Positions 32,668 through 47,289 of a stretch of DNA of 64,000 bases are shown in pieces. Origin of the DNA: Sparassis latifolia. Its lineage: Eukaryota; Basidiomycota; Agaricomycetes; Polyporales; Sparassidaceae. A program made the position numbers and the translations under genes. The notes beneath the pieces are model-generated. The model worked only from the letters and a program-made list of their open reading frames with translations, did no database searches and had not been told where the DNA came from. How positions within the stretch are numbered: the stretch's first letter is position 1; every line of letters begins with the position of its first letter. The stretch covers positions 620,001 through 684,000 of the forward strand of contig JAENRS010000022.1 of the NCBI GenBank assembly GCA_018466975.1, given 5' to 3'.

Positions 32668-33639
32668 ATGCGCCAACTTCGCTTTCCAGCTCTTCATTCT
32701 CGCGATCCTATAAGTCTCTACGGCTTAGAAGCCATCGACGAGCACACGTATGCCGATATAACTCTCACCGACGTGAAGTCTATACACCAGGGCAAACGGT
32801 TGTCGGTGGCGTATCGCGCCACCGCTCATCATGCTACATCTCCAGAGCTGGCGTCACAAGACGTCGTTTGCAAGGTCGCCTACGGGCGTCGATCCAGGGA
32901 CAGCTTGCACCACGAAGCCAGAATATATGAGCAGCTTCGCGCTCTACAGGGTCGAGTAATTCCTCGGTGCTTAGGCTTGTACCAAGGTGAACTGGAAGAC
33001 GGACTTGCGGCCTGCTTACTCCTGGAATACTGTGGGGCGGAACTCGACAAAATTTTGTGCTTTAGGGCCAGGGACTTTAGGCGAGCCTATGAACCTCGTC
33101 AGCGACCTCGGTTCCTTGACTACTAACCCGATTGGCAACTCAGACGTCAAGTGCTCGATTCCCTACAGGAGATACACCGCCATGGCGTCCAACACAACGA
33201 CGTCCGCGAATGTAACATCGTCGTAAGCGAGGGCGGACGGCCTATCATTATCGATTTCGACGTCGCGCAAGAGCACGACTGCAAGCTCCAGACGGATATC
33301 AAATTCGACCAAGTGAAACCCGACGTCTACGAGTTTGGCTGCCACGAGCTGCACAGGGCAGCCGTGTTGGCTGATGCATGGCTTCCTAGTACGTTTTGGC
33401 CTCTCCGCTGCATCCGTGGTGCTCATTTCCCCGTAGGGGTCATCCCGTACCTGTGGTATCACGTTCCTATCGAGTTTGCAGAGTCGCCAGAATTACTCGC
33501 TACGCAGGCACCCAAGGACATGCCGCCGGACGATGCACTCAAGCAAGCGCAAGCGTATCATGCCATGTTTCTCGAAGCACTTCGGAAGAGGGAGCGAGGC
33601 GAGCCGTACTGCTGGCGTGATGACCGCATGGTAGTATAA
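32668..33639 (+). CDS. Small fungal protein-kinase-like protein
   Basis: Two exons, 32668-33080 and 33144-33639, give 302 residues. The intron has a GC donor (AG/GCGAGC) and AG acceptor with a good CTAAC branch site (tactaac at 33121-33127); removing it joins ...ARDFR to RQVLDSLQEIHRHG exactly in frame. Kinase features: a Lys in VVCKVAYG, a Glu in HHEARIYEQL, hinge LLLEYCGAEL, catalytic loop HGVQHNDVRECNIVV and metal-binding IIDFDVAQEH. The activation segment is short, as in atypical and RIO/Bud32-like kinases. Such genes are numerous in basidiomycetes and their substrates are unknown. An additional upstream exon cannot be excluded. Confidence 0.85.
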
Positions 33640-33931
33640 CAACCTATCGTCCGACGTTCTTTGACCGCTCTATCGTGCTACACAGAACACATGTGAAGTA
33701 TTCTGTATTCAAGGATCAAGATTGCAGTCAGTCTTCAAGTAGATAATGTGCTGGACGTGCTCATGATTTACATCGAAACGAGGTGGTCGTAGACTAACAT
33801 ATCTGAAGACAGCACATACACAGCTCAACCAGAGACACAGTATCCAGGAGTACGGTGGCCAGGAAATACTATGGGTTAGTCTAAGCGCACACAAGCCTGC
33901 TCCAGGAAATGAAGGAAGGAGCGAAACGCCC

Positions 33932-35506
33932 TCAATTATAATGCCGCACCACGACACCCTCGACCGTCTCCTCCTCCACCCCGTCAGCACGCCGGCGCAA
34001 CGGCACGAGCCCGTATGCCGCCGTCCGTCCCTTGCGCCACGCCTCCATCGTCGGCGCGCCCACACTCTCCACCACCGACACTGGAGCGTGCGTGCGGAAC
34101 GAGGCGCACGCCGTCGTCCGGCATCGCGAAATAGAACACACCGAGGCGCGGGCAGGCGCACTGGTCGGGCGGCGGCTGGACGACGCGGTGGATCGTCGCC
34201 TTGTACGCCCCGCCGGAGAGAAGCTCGAGCGCGTCGCCCGCGTTGATAACCTGCGGAGCAGGAGCGAGTTAGCGCGTGCCTTGAGGAGATAAGACTGAGG
34301 TGAATGCGTACGAGGGCATTGTCGATGTGCTTGATCCAGCGCCATTTTCCGTCGGGAGACAGGATTTGCAGCCCGGCGATGGGCTGGCTCCAGAGGACCG
34401 TGATGCTGCCGATATCTGTGTGGTGGAGTGAGCAATTGGGTGAGTAGTTGTGGTGAGGGCTGTACCTGTATGCCCTTTGAGCCAGACATTGTTCGTCTTC
34501 GTTTCTTCGTCTCCTGTACGGGGATAGCTGTCAATTTGTTAGAGGATCAGGTGCGAGCGCGGATGCTCGAGGGATTTCGGCATACTAATTCATGAAGCGG
34601 ACTGTAGGAAGGCCATCGTTCGTTCAGTCGGCGCGCTCGGAGTACGACGTAGTGAGACATACCGGAAGACTCCCCCGCGGTGGAGAAGTTGTGCTGATCT
34701 ACGAGACTATCTTCAGGAAGGCCAAGTCCTAGTGCAAGCAACCTACAGGCCGGTCAGTCATCAGCTGCTACTCAGGTAAGATGGTGACCTGGGGCGATGT
34801 ACCTGAGAATGGTATGGACTACACTGTAGTGGTTGAACTGTGCGAAGGCTTCGATCTCGGGCAAGAAAGGTCGCATGGCCTTCGGGTGCTGCCTCTTAGT
34901 AACGTCACGGTTGACTGATGACGCCCATGAGATCAAAGACGAGGGAACAATGTATGATGAGCGGCGTACTGTTATAGTGCTCGACTTGATCGTGTACTCC
35001 TCCATCGATGTGCTGTCAGAAGGCCGATCAGCGAAAATTGCGGCGGTGCAAGGGAAGGTAAGGGCACACCCATAATTGGCGCGGCTTGAACCCCTGGTAC
35101 GTCCCGCTCTCCTTGACATTCCCGGTGTAGAGCCGCTTCTCCTCGTCCGCGAGAGAGAACGGGACGTTTGCAATGTCGAACATGCGGTCGTTCTGCATTC
35201 GCGCTCAGCTGGAATTGTCGGCGTGCATGTGCGTTGTAGCATTTACCTGGGCTTGCGTGTAGCCATGGTTGATGGCATAGAAGAAGCCCTGTGCGGCTAT
35301 AGCGTCGCACAGCTCTATCGCGAGCAGAGCACGGCCCTCCGGAGTGTGCGCTTTCGACAGATCGATAACAGCTAGATCTGCGTAATCCACTAGATCGCAG
35401 AGGCCTGAGCACAATTGCATCAAGAATATAAAAAGGACTTACAATTTTCCTTCGTTCTGGTGGGAGGGACATGGTGCCGGACAGGCGGTAAAATCGTGCT
35501 CGGCAT
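33932..35506 (-). CDS. 2-oxoglutarate/Fe(II)-dependent dioxygenase (isopenicillin N synthase-like)
   Basis: Oxidises a small molecule using 2-oxoglutarate, O2 and Fe(II), usually in secondary metabolism; substrate unknown. The start at 35506 gives MPSTILPPVRHHVPPTRTKE, and splicing (35443/35389) yields LDYADLAVIDLSKA, the N-terminal domain. Later exons read FYAINHGYTQAQ, FDIANVPFSLADEEK, HYNINRDVTKR, RPFLPEIEAFAQFNHY, RFMNYYPRTGDEETKTNNVWLKG, HTDIGSITVLWSQPIAGLQI, and INAGDALELLSGGAYKATIHRVV. At least seven introns are needed; one splits a Tyr codon that otherwise reads TAG. Iron ligands are His and Asp of HTD and the later His. Near 34085 a GCAC duplication shifts the last 50 codons: the family tail (APTMEAWRKGRTAAYGLVPL ... 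VVRHYN) is in another frame. Confidence 0.88.
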
Positions 35507-36376
35507 CGTCACGGTCGACGACTGTCAGTATCTAGAGATGCTGTGTGCACAGTACGACGTGTAACCGCTATCTTATACCATCGCGAGTGGTGGTTCTGTG
35601 CAGTCCTTCGACTGCCAAGCTCTGTACCTCTCAGATAAGAGCGAAGTCTTCTCTGTAAGATAGACCCAAGGGGCTTCCACGCCGACAGTTTTTGATAGCA
35701 GGTTTCAAAAGTTAGACGCCAGATCCCGAATACCAGTACGAGGACTACACCACCAGACAAGCCGGACAACGGCTGGATAAATGAGAATAGGGTCAACGGC
35801 CGGATGTCTCCGTGATATCCAGCAGATCATTTCCGCCAGACGTCCGTGAGATAAATGCTACCGTTGTTGGGTGGAGAAATGATCTGGATGCTGACTCAAC
35901 ACACTCTCGACATCCAGGAGCCATCAGCTGGACATCTAGTGGATAAACACAGGCAGACGTCAGCTGGACATCCATCGCTGTTTGTTCATGAGACATCTGT
36001 ATTTTGTCTAGAATTTATTTCATCGGGAACTCTGCGACCTCGTCTCCCCCCAACGAGCCAGCCGAAAATGGCCAAAACATTAGAATGGTATTTCTACGGT
36101 ACTCTGAATTATTCTATATGCAAAGAAAGCAAAATGAAGGTAGATACGAACGACGGAAGAGCATGAATGTAAATTATGTGAACATTGCCTGGAGTGCAGC
36201 ATTAACCTGCTCTTGCCATCCATGCTCAACCAGCGCGTGCGAACCCACTTGAGCATGTGTGCGCATTCGATCAGCGGATGGGAGTGCATTCCCTGGATAT
36301 AGCCTCAGATCCTCCTGTAACCTGGTCGTGAAAAATCTTAAAAAGATATCAAGTCAAAAAGGGCACTGTTGCATAA
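35507..36376. other. Spacer without a recognised gene
   Basis: No coding frame recognised. From here onward the DNA becomes noticeably more AT-rich than 25-35 kb. The block near 35830-36000 contains several copies of ggacatc(t/c). Confidence 0.4.
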
Positions 36377-36918
36377 TTAATATACGTATGCAGTCCACTT
36401 CTTGCGCTGCTGCTGCTCATCATTTGGTGCAGCCTCTTCAATCATCTCTCGCAGTGAGAGAAGCTGCCCATCAACGAACAGCCAGAATGATCTACACAAG
36501 TCATCTTCCTCATTGGTGCTGCCATCAGCGGACATACTGTCCACGGTGCCACAAAAGTCAGTGGTGCGTGGGGGCAAATTTTTGAACAAACCTCCGTAAA
36601 AGAATCAAGGCATTCTGGTGAGATGTTGGCTGAGTTGCAAATGGAATGTCCATAGGTCTTTAGCCGCTTACAGCCTCGAGGAGTCAAAGTAGTGGTATCA
36701 TCCAAGGAGTCAGTTTCTGCACGTCGCCTTTGAGGCAGGGGGCCAGAAATCTGATCAGGAAGAGATGGAGATTGTTCACGTGAAGGAGAGGGTGTCGGAG
36801 AGGGTTGAAAGAGTGGCTGAGCTGGTTGTTGTGCAGATGCCAGCTGGCTGCTACTAGATGCAGAGGGTGCCAAGGACGGATGTGAAATGCTGAAATGAAA
36901 ATTATTGAGCATTTCCAA
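36377..36918 (-). CDS. Unidentified Pro/Ser-rich protein, two probable exons
   Basis: Frame 36918-36600 gives a low-complexity Ser/Pro/Gln segment, then a compact motif TPRGCKRLKTYGHSICNSAN ending LDSFTE. A second frame (36530-36377) continues with DDLCRSFWLFVDGQLLSLRE. A GT donor after the TTTACGGAG codons is visible, but I could not close the frames cleanly, so the gene may be damaged. A frame further upstream (37385-37161) may be another exon. The protein is not recognised. Its neighbours are element relics, so it may be element-borne. Confidence 0.4.
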
Positions 36919-39119
36919 TGGTGACAGCTGGCATATGCATGAGTGGAGGCAGAGTTGTCAACACTCATCACAGAGCAACAAGTTGAAGTTGGGATTTCGA
37001 CAGCCAGTTAACTGACACCCACGTGACCATTTCAATTTCTCAGACACAACAAACTCAGAACACAGAATATGTCAAAAGAAATCAAGAATGTAATCCTGTC
37101 TAGTGTAGCTGTCCATAATCTACACCTGTGTAGAATCTCCAATTTTCAGCCATCTGCTGACTACTGTTTCGAAGCTCCTGACTCTGAATATAGTGTCCAT
37201 CTGACTGACTCAGAACGTTGCCAAACGCTGGAGGCTGGTGCATCTGTGGATGTACAATGGTCATAACAATCCATCGGACTGAAGATTAGTAGCTGATCGT
37301 GATAGGAGGGAATAAATTCTGCTGATGACATATTCTCGTGGTAATCGAGGTGGTCAAACATCCTCTCGATATCTCTGATGGACATCCATGTGATATCACT
37401 GTGTGGACCTCACACAAATAACACATTCTTAATATTGAAGGGATAACCGGGAAACACCGGTGGAATGCCGTGTTGTTGACGAACAGACAAATAGAATATT
37501 TATCCCAGGATTGTCTGAGATGGACAATGTACGGACAAACGAGCCATTTATCCACTCGTTGTCTGAGGGACATCTGTCGGAGGCACCCGGGTTGTCAGGC
37601 AGATCATTTCCGGCTGGATATCGAGCCGATGAATTACTCAAGTGGTGGTGTACCTTGAAGATAAAATCCAGTGATAAGACTATAGGTATGCACTGGCACG
37701 ACGCCGAATAGTATCAAGCACTTTTCTTACTAGGACGTGCTGAGTGTTGATGCCTCATTTCCATACTTCAGGGTCTTCTGTAACTCTTCAACTTCATTGC
37801 TGTGTGGAATTCCATTATCTTCTTGACAAACCCGCATCAAATCTTCATTGATTCCCTTCAAATTCTCAGGCTCGTGAGGGTAAGGAAGGCATCGATAATG
37901 AGCTGAGAAGGTATACTGGGCATATTGCCCTCATTGTGCGTGGCCCAGAGAAACTGCAACAAGACATTATCCTGTTTACAATGTTCACAATACAATATCC
38001 GCCTTCGCCCTAGTAGGCTTAGGACATATCTATGACAGGCCTCAATGAACCAAGTATGTATGGAGCAGCAAATCTACGATGGCATGAGCGGGACATTGGC
38101 CGGACTAGAACTCCGCTACCTGGAGTACAGGATCACCGGTGATAAGATCATGTAGGTGGATGGGGGTTACGCCATAAGAAAGGAGGGGAAGAGTACTTGT
38201 GAATAAAGCATACGAAGTGAAAGCATCAACCAAGGACCCTCTGTACCAACCCCTTACATAATCCAACTCAGTTGCCCAGTGGGAACATGAGCAAGCATGA
38301 AGTCCGCTGTGAACGGCAGTCATCCGTCCTAGGACAAACAATGATGACTCCTGAGTGCGACAGACCGAGTGGTAGAGGAAGTGACGATGAGCTGATTGGC
38401 ATGCTGCGAGGATGGATGTGCGATTGGACTGGTGGATGATGGTGAGGGTGTGTCTGGCTGCATTTGCCCAACGTCAGGAATGCCAACTCCGTACGCTGGA
38501 TGCCCATCATGGGGCGGGTATAGAGGGTTGGATGAGCTATCGGCGATCATAAAATCCCACATTTGTCGAGGCTGGGATGACAACATGGTGGTTGTGGTTG
38601 TGGTTGTTGTTAGTAATGTGCCGAGATGCGACCAGAGAGAACACAGGACGTGTGATCAGGAGATCTACGCATCTCGCTGATAAGATCGTTCTGAGAAGAG
38701 CCAGCGAGAGCATCTCTTCCTCAATGACTGCTTCCACCACAGTAACTCAGATAATAATCACAGAGACAGACATAGTATATATTGCTCAGCTCAGATCCTG
38801 CAGCGATAGGAAAAACATGCAGAGATACACTCGTAACCAAAGAGTTGAGCCAAACTGCATCTAAGAGTGCTGATTAACATGGCTAACCACCCAAGGAGTG
38901 CAGCCCACAACAGTCGTGGCTCAACGTGAGCCCGCTGACTTCCCCAACCTAGGGCTAGTGTTCCGCAGCAAAAAGCGGGAGAATGTAGTAACATGCATTA
39001 CAGTGTGGACAACGCGACAGCAGTGGAGAAGCATTACAGCGAGAGCAAACATACAGTTGCAAGTACAGTAGACTACAGAGAGTACTTCTTCTTGAAGGAG
39101 TCCATAGCAGTGGAAGCCA
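36919..39119. other. Unassigned stretch with scattered minus-strand frames
   Basis: Minus-strand frames at 37161-37385, 38105-38341 and 38329-38586 have protein-like composition (the last: QPRQMWDFMIADSSSNPLY), but no family was recognised and no joint frame could be closed. They could be exons of a decayed element gene upstream of the tyrosine recombinase. Confidence 0.35.
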
Positions 39120-39747
39120 GTTGCAAATAAGAAGAAGTAAATGACCGCAAGATAAAGAGAGGTAAAATAGACTCAATTTTTCACCAATACTCGAGAAAAG
39201 CGCATGGTTTTCAGCTACCCTGCATCGCGACCACATCCGGATGAGTACCGCAAAGCAGAAGCTCAGTCACTCCTCCAATGCGAAAGCAGTGTCCTGTGAG
39301 GTGCTCGAAGCTGGCCGCTGCCCAGGCCGCATTGGCGCGATTGAGGAACCAGTCGTGGGTCATCAGCATCCAACTCGTCGTGTCACTCATTTTGAACGCG
39401 AAGAAGGGAGCATGCACGGGGACACGGGCATTTGCCTGCAGATGATGGCGCAGGGCAATGACAGCAGAGCTTGGGTCACCAAATTCGGTAGCAATGATGT
39501 CGGTGCCAAGTTGCTTAGTCGTCTTGGTCCAGGGCACATGGAAGATAGCATACTGCGTGCCTCCCGGTAGCGTGCAATATGCAACAGAAGCTGAGTGTGC
39601 GATGTGCTTGACAGGGTTGAATGCGCCCACAAATGGAGTGCAGATGAGATTCTTTACTATCTTTAGACATGGAATACGATGGCAGCCTGAGATCGATATC
39701 ACTCGGCCAACCGTAGTCTGAACGTCACAAGCTGTATCGTTGGTCAT
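39120..39747 (-). pseudogene. Tyrosine recombinase catalytic region (mobile-element integrase relic)
   Basis: Catalyses DNA breakage and rejoining in Crypton- or DIRS-like fungal elements. The frame contains YAIFHVPWTKTTKQLGTDII, APFFAFKMSDTTSWMLMTHDWFL, then the catalytic box GHCFRIGGVTELLLCG (H-x-x-R), and THPDVVAMQGS. The frame is then closed by a TGA at 39211 where the family has Trp. Past it the reading frame continues KPCAFLEYW, which supplies the nucleophile Tyr, another TGA, and KIESILPLFI. The N-terminal core-binding part was not found. Two stops inside the catalytic domain make it a pseudogene. Confidence 0.8.
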
Positions 39748-40199
39748 TTAAGAAGTTATACAATACTGTATCATTATGACCACTCCGTTTGTCACACATA
39801 ACACGGGCCTCATCCTCACCGGTATTTGGCCAGTGTCACATTGTCACTAGGCTCTCCGCCACCTGATGAGGCATGTCACACCAGTTTTCGAGCCTCCCAC
39901 ATCCATTTTCTGCTGCCTGCGGCACTGTCAGATCAACGTGTCACATGTCTCTGAGCTGCCCGCCATGCCGCCAGACTGAAACTTTTCATCACATGTCACA
40001 CCCGACGCTGGAGTGGTCGTAATGATACAGTACATTGCAAAGGAATACATCACAGTGATACATATATACCACAATCACACGATAGCTTGAGCAAGAAACA
40101 GGGTCAGAAGATAACTCATTTGCACAATCGTGCAATCATGCCAAAGTAGTGAAGCCAACAGCTTTTTATCCATGAAGAAAACAGTGTACACATTGGACA
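39748..40199. other. Spacer without a recognised gene
   Basis: No frame or repeat recognised. It separates the recombinase relic from the protease relic. Several 'tgtcaca' words between 39790 and 40015 give it a mildly repetitive look. Confidence 0.35.
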
Positions 40200-41220
40200 T
40201 GAAACTGGAAGGGTAGAGGGAAGATCAAATCTTGCCAGATGTTGTGCAAGCGAGCAGTCACTGAGGAGCCAGGTGTTGGAGCTAAGGCCGAGATTATTAT
40301 TGGCACCAATGGCACCGACACACTGGTCAGAACCGCTCCCATATCAGGAAAACCCCACTTTTCCTTAAAGACCTTTTGCTCTGAAAACCCTTATTTAAGG
40401 CTATAAGTTCTCAAATAAGTCTCAATAAGTTGGATTTCAGACACTTAATGTAATATGGCTTATGCCCTTTTTGTCCTTATTTTCTTATATAAGAACTATA
40501 AGTCTGTTTCAGGCAGTTAAGTGTTCTCTTAAAAGAAAGTTGGGTTTTCCTGATGCAGCGGTACCGAGGTTGAAGCTATTCCAAAAAGGTGGTGAGTTTT
40601 GCCCATCATCTCATATATGTGAAAATACTTACATGCTCGGGTCAATCTGCCAAGTCTGGCCACCCCAACTGAAGCCAACGGTAAATTCGCTGTTGCAGGG
40701 GAAGCAGTGTAAGTTTTACCACTTCCCTGCTAGGATCCAGGGATAGCAGCATAGAGTTGGGCAACACCGTCGGAGGGGCCAAATGCAAGCGTGATGCCAG
40801 AGTCAATGATGGTGCCAAAGCCGAAAGTTACTGTCTGACCATTGACCATCATGGACGCGCCACCAATCTGCCAGAAACCAGACGAGGAGGAGAGGCCATG
40901 ATACTCAATGTCGCTGCTGTAGAGCGAAGAGTCAGTGCTGCCCATATATAACTCGGCGCCATTGGATGTGAGCTTGAAAGTGAAGACACTCTGGGAAATT
41001 GCACCCTCGCTGGACGCAGTGAAGGGGAAAGGGCTCTGTGCGATATGTTAGAGTGTGAGACCATCGACGAAGAGATATGGCGCACAGATTAGAGTTAAGA
41101 GATAGCCTGAAAGGCCAATTCCATCAGACCGTCAGCAGGACTCTGTGGGAGCAGGCCAGACTCATTGGTCACAGCAGCGAGGGCTTGACTGGCGACAGTT
41201 ACACTGGCAAGAGAGACTAA
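40200..41220 (-). pseudogene. 3' half of a pepsin-like (A1) aspartic protease gene
   Basis: Exon pieces in order on the minus strand: SGLLPQSPADGLMELAF (near 41130), SQSVFTFKLTSNGAELYMGS (near 40970), SSSSGFWQIGGASMMVNGQ, the second catalytic motif TIIDSGITLAFGP (near 40790), FPCNSEFTVGFSWGGQTWQI (near 40660), and CVGAIGANNNLGLSSNTWLL (near 40300). These match fungal secreted pepsins such as polyporopepsin. The first half, with signal peptide, propeptide and the first Asp, is missing: homology stops at MITE 2 and element 2 begins soon after. A TAG and a frame change occur after the second catalytic motif, and MITE 1 lies within the last intron region. Not functional. Confidence 0.82.
40343..40554. 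mobile_element. MITE 1
   Basis: About 212 bp. Terminal inverted repeats ATCAGGAAAACCCCACTTT / AAGTTGGGTTTTCCTGAT, AT-rich interior, no coding capacity. Inserted between the last two exon pieces of the protease gene. No clear target duplication seen. Shares its terminus with MITE 2. Confidence 0.75.
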
Positions 41221-41227
41221 ATGAAAC

Positions 41228-41409
41228 TACATCAGGAAAATCCCATTTTTACTTTAGCTCGCTTTGTTCCCTTTTTGGACTTATTCAAGGAAACAAGCCC
41301 GATAAGTATCAAGATCAGCTTGATTTGACTTACACAAGCTCCAAAAGGAGTAATCAAGGAAGAATAAGTAGTAAAAGCGGCAAAGTCAAATTGAGATTTT
41401 CCTGATGTA
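41228..41409. mobile_element. MITE 2
   Basis: About 180 bp. Terminal inverted repeat TACATCAGGAAAATC at the left and its exact reverse complement at the right; if the outer TA is the target duplication, the repeat starts CATCAGG. It lies where the protease homology ends and 17 bp before the 5' LTR of element 2. Confidence 0.8.
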
Positions 41410-41425
41410 AGGTCAGTATCAATTC

Positions 41426-41976
41426 TGTTACAATGCTCCTCAGTTACAGCACGTCTTTTCTTTTTCTTTTCTTTGTTCCCTTTACTTTACCAGACCACAT
41501 GATCTACCACGTGACTCATTGGAATGCAACCTCCGATTCTCTACCCAGATGTCCAGAACCCCTAGTCTAGGGTTACACCGGATCCAACTCCGGACCTTCT
41601 TCTTATCGCACATGCGAGACATGCATGTTCGCCTTACTGCTACCTCGTTCTGATACACGACTAGTTATCTCCATTAGTACTGATTATCTCTCATGATCTT
41701 ACTCAGCTTATACATATTACTTCCTCACCCTTGCCTCGCCTCGACATTGTTTCACCTTATCCACCCAATGAACAATCCCGTATTACTGCGTAGTACTGCG
41801 GATACCTTTTGTATAAGTAGTCGACCTCATCGAGCTAGATCTTCATCTCAACCTGGTTACCATTAAACCAGCTTTTCACTTGCCTTTAACTGAGATTGAC
41901 CGTTAGTAGCAGACAGCTACTGCGAGTCATAAGAATGAACTCTAATTGACCTTCAGTGCGAGGACATCGCCCGACG
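41426..41976 (+). repeat. 5' LTR of element 2
   Basis: Starts TGTTACAATGCTCC. A TATA-like TTTGTATAAGTAG lies at about 41808-41820, followed by a 'cctggttaccattaaaccag' block. The end is placed where identity with the 3' LTR stops (cgcccgacg). Confidence 0.9.
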
Positions 41977-42099
41977 TGTCTCTTGAATGGACTTGTGTCT
42001 TAGACAAAGACCCTGTCTCATGACAACTCGACTTGACACTCATGTTTTGCTGCCACGTCAGTGATGTCAGTTATGGGTAATAATAAATTGTGCTAGTTA

Positions 42100-42245
42100 A
42101 CAGCATGAGAGGATAAGCAGGCTCCTAAGTTAGCAAAGGATAATCTTTGAATGTCTGAAGATAATCTTTGAGATAATCCCAAGGATGATTCAAAGGATTA
42201 TCTGAGTTTAAAAGATATTTATTATCTTTCATAAATGACAATGAT
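42100..42245. repeat. Cluster of GGATAATC / GATTATCC words in the leader of element 2
   Basis: Repeated (a)aggataatctttg and its near reverse complement (caaaggattatctgag) occur five or six times within 140 bp. The same words recur at 47315-47735 outside the element. They could be GATA-factor sites or remnants of a small hairpin insertion. Confidence 0.5.
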
Positions 42246-42620
42246 GGCCGCGTAACATTAGGTCGAGATCTTATTACTCTCTGTGACTTCCCAAAGTCTA
42301 ACAACGAACTACTGACTGGACCAAATCTAGAAGACTGAATGATACATTCGGATTCAATTGCTAAAGCACCATTTGAGATTACTTTGTAATCGAGGCAGCT
42401 GAAGGGATAGACTGATCACTCATCTTCAGAGAGGTGTCTGTCTGAGAGACCAATAGGCCGAGGAGGCTGAGGTAATCACTCGAGCAATTAGCAAATAGGT
42501 GTATCAGTTTAAAGACAGAAGACACACTATGGGCTTGTTAGCCGATGATGAATGAACCCACTTAGTTGAGGATGGTGTGCAGTCTATGTGTAGATGTAGG
42601 TCACACAGAAGAATTTATCC

Positions 42621-43800
<1,180 letters not shown>

Positions 43801-43818
43801 ACGAAGCTGGTTGGGTTT

Positions 43819-45790
<1,972 letters not shown>

Positions 45791-46734
45791 AGGATGAGGA
45801 AACTGGAATAACTACCATGACGGCCTTCCTTGTTATCTTCCTAATCATCCTCCACTGCACAACCCTCACTTTTCTTTGGATCATCCACCGAATCCTTATC
45901 AGACGACTCGTTGAACACACGCTTTCACACGAGACAACCCACATGCTAACGGCTGGGGTGATCAGAATGATGCTTGGAACTGACCAAACAGTTCTTATCT
46001 CCGTGGGAATTTGATGACCTTGTTCATAACATACTCGCTGAAGTCACTTCCATGATTATGAATACCCTCGCATCACCTACACTTGTCAATGGAGTACCCT
46101 CTCGAACACAGACACCCTTTATCCGCACCTCATTGCCCTCACCTTCGATCGAACTCAGTCACACATCGGATGAATTTGCCACATGTCTGATCTCGGCCAT
46201 CCGCATTCCTGTCGACTTCACAGACATTCTCGTTGCCCTATAAAATCGCCTGCAAGATTGACAAGCAGTGGTTTCTATGCAGCGAGCATTAGAAGTTGTC
46301 GAGTGGATGCAGACAGCCAGACAAGAGCTTATCGCAGCAGAGGAAAGGACGAGTAGAGCCCGAACCAGAGTTGACCAAGTCTAGTCTTTGGCGAGTAGAG
46401 CCCGAACCAGAGTTGACCAAGTCTACGCCAGTAATGCAAGACCCGCATCCACTCCCCGCTCATCACCAGAACCAATTCCTGTTCGACCTTGCCCTCCTCG
46501 TTCATATGTACCTACTGGTCGATACCCGCTATCACAACCCTCCTTCTCACTTGCATCAACTTTTTTGCATTGCAGTCATTCCTATCGTGATGGACGTACA
46601 CATGAACAAGGACCACGAACCAGCCAATGAACGTGCTACAGATGTGGAGGTGATCATTATGTTCGGGACTGCCCCCGACGATGATGAAGACTACAATATT
46701 TCTTGTGGGACAAGAAACATTAGACGGGAGCTGA
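45791..46734 (+). pseudogene. Post-integrase region of element 2 with a membrane-type ORF remnant
   Basis: An ATG at 45817 opens a frame with a strongly hydrophobic start (MTAFLVIFLIILHCTTLTFL), a likely membrane anchor or signal, followed by basic residues. Near 45970 the frame shifts to KQFLSPWEFDDLVHNILAEV. Further frames give QRALEVVEWMQTARQELIAAE and a Pro/Ser-rich tail. A 39-40 bp tandem duplication lies at about 46348-46425. The family is unknown and it is broken. Its place is the one occupied by the accessory ORF of element 1, but the sequences look unrelated. Confidence 0.5.
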
Positions 46735-47289
46735 TGTTACAATGCTCCTCAGTTACAGCACGTCTTTTCTTTTTCTTTTCTTTGTTCCCTTTACTTTACC
46801 AGACCACGTGATCTACCACGTGACTCATCGGAATGCAACCTCCGATTCTCTACCCAGATGTCCAGAACCCCTAGTCTAGGGTTACACCGGATCCAACTCC
46901 GGACCTTCTTCTTATCGCACATGCGAGACATGCATGTTCACCTCACTGCTACCTTGTTCTGATACACGACTAGTTATCCCCATTAGTACTGATTATCTCT
47001 CATGATCTTACTCAGCTTTCTCATACATATTACTTCCTCACCCTTGCCTTGCCTCGACGTTGTTTCACCTTATCCACCCAATGAACGATCCCGTATTACG
47101 ACGTAGTACTGCGGATACCTTTTGTATAAGTAGTCGACCTCATCGAGCTGGATCTTCATCTCAACCTGGTTACCATTAAACCAGCTTTTCACTTGCCTTT
47201 AACTGAGATTGACCGTTAGTAGCAGACAGCTACTGCGAGTCATAAGAATGAACTCTAATTGACCTTCAGTGTGAGGACATCGCCCGACG
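46735..47289 (+). repeat. 3' LTR of element 2
   Basis: 555 bp, same start and end words as the 5' LTR; the main length difference is an extra 4 bases near 47018. About 97 percent identical by eye. Confidence 0.9.
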
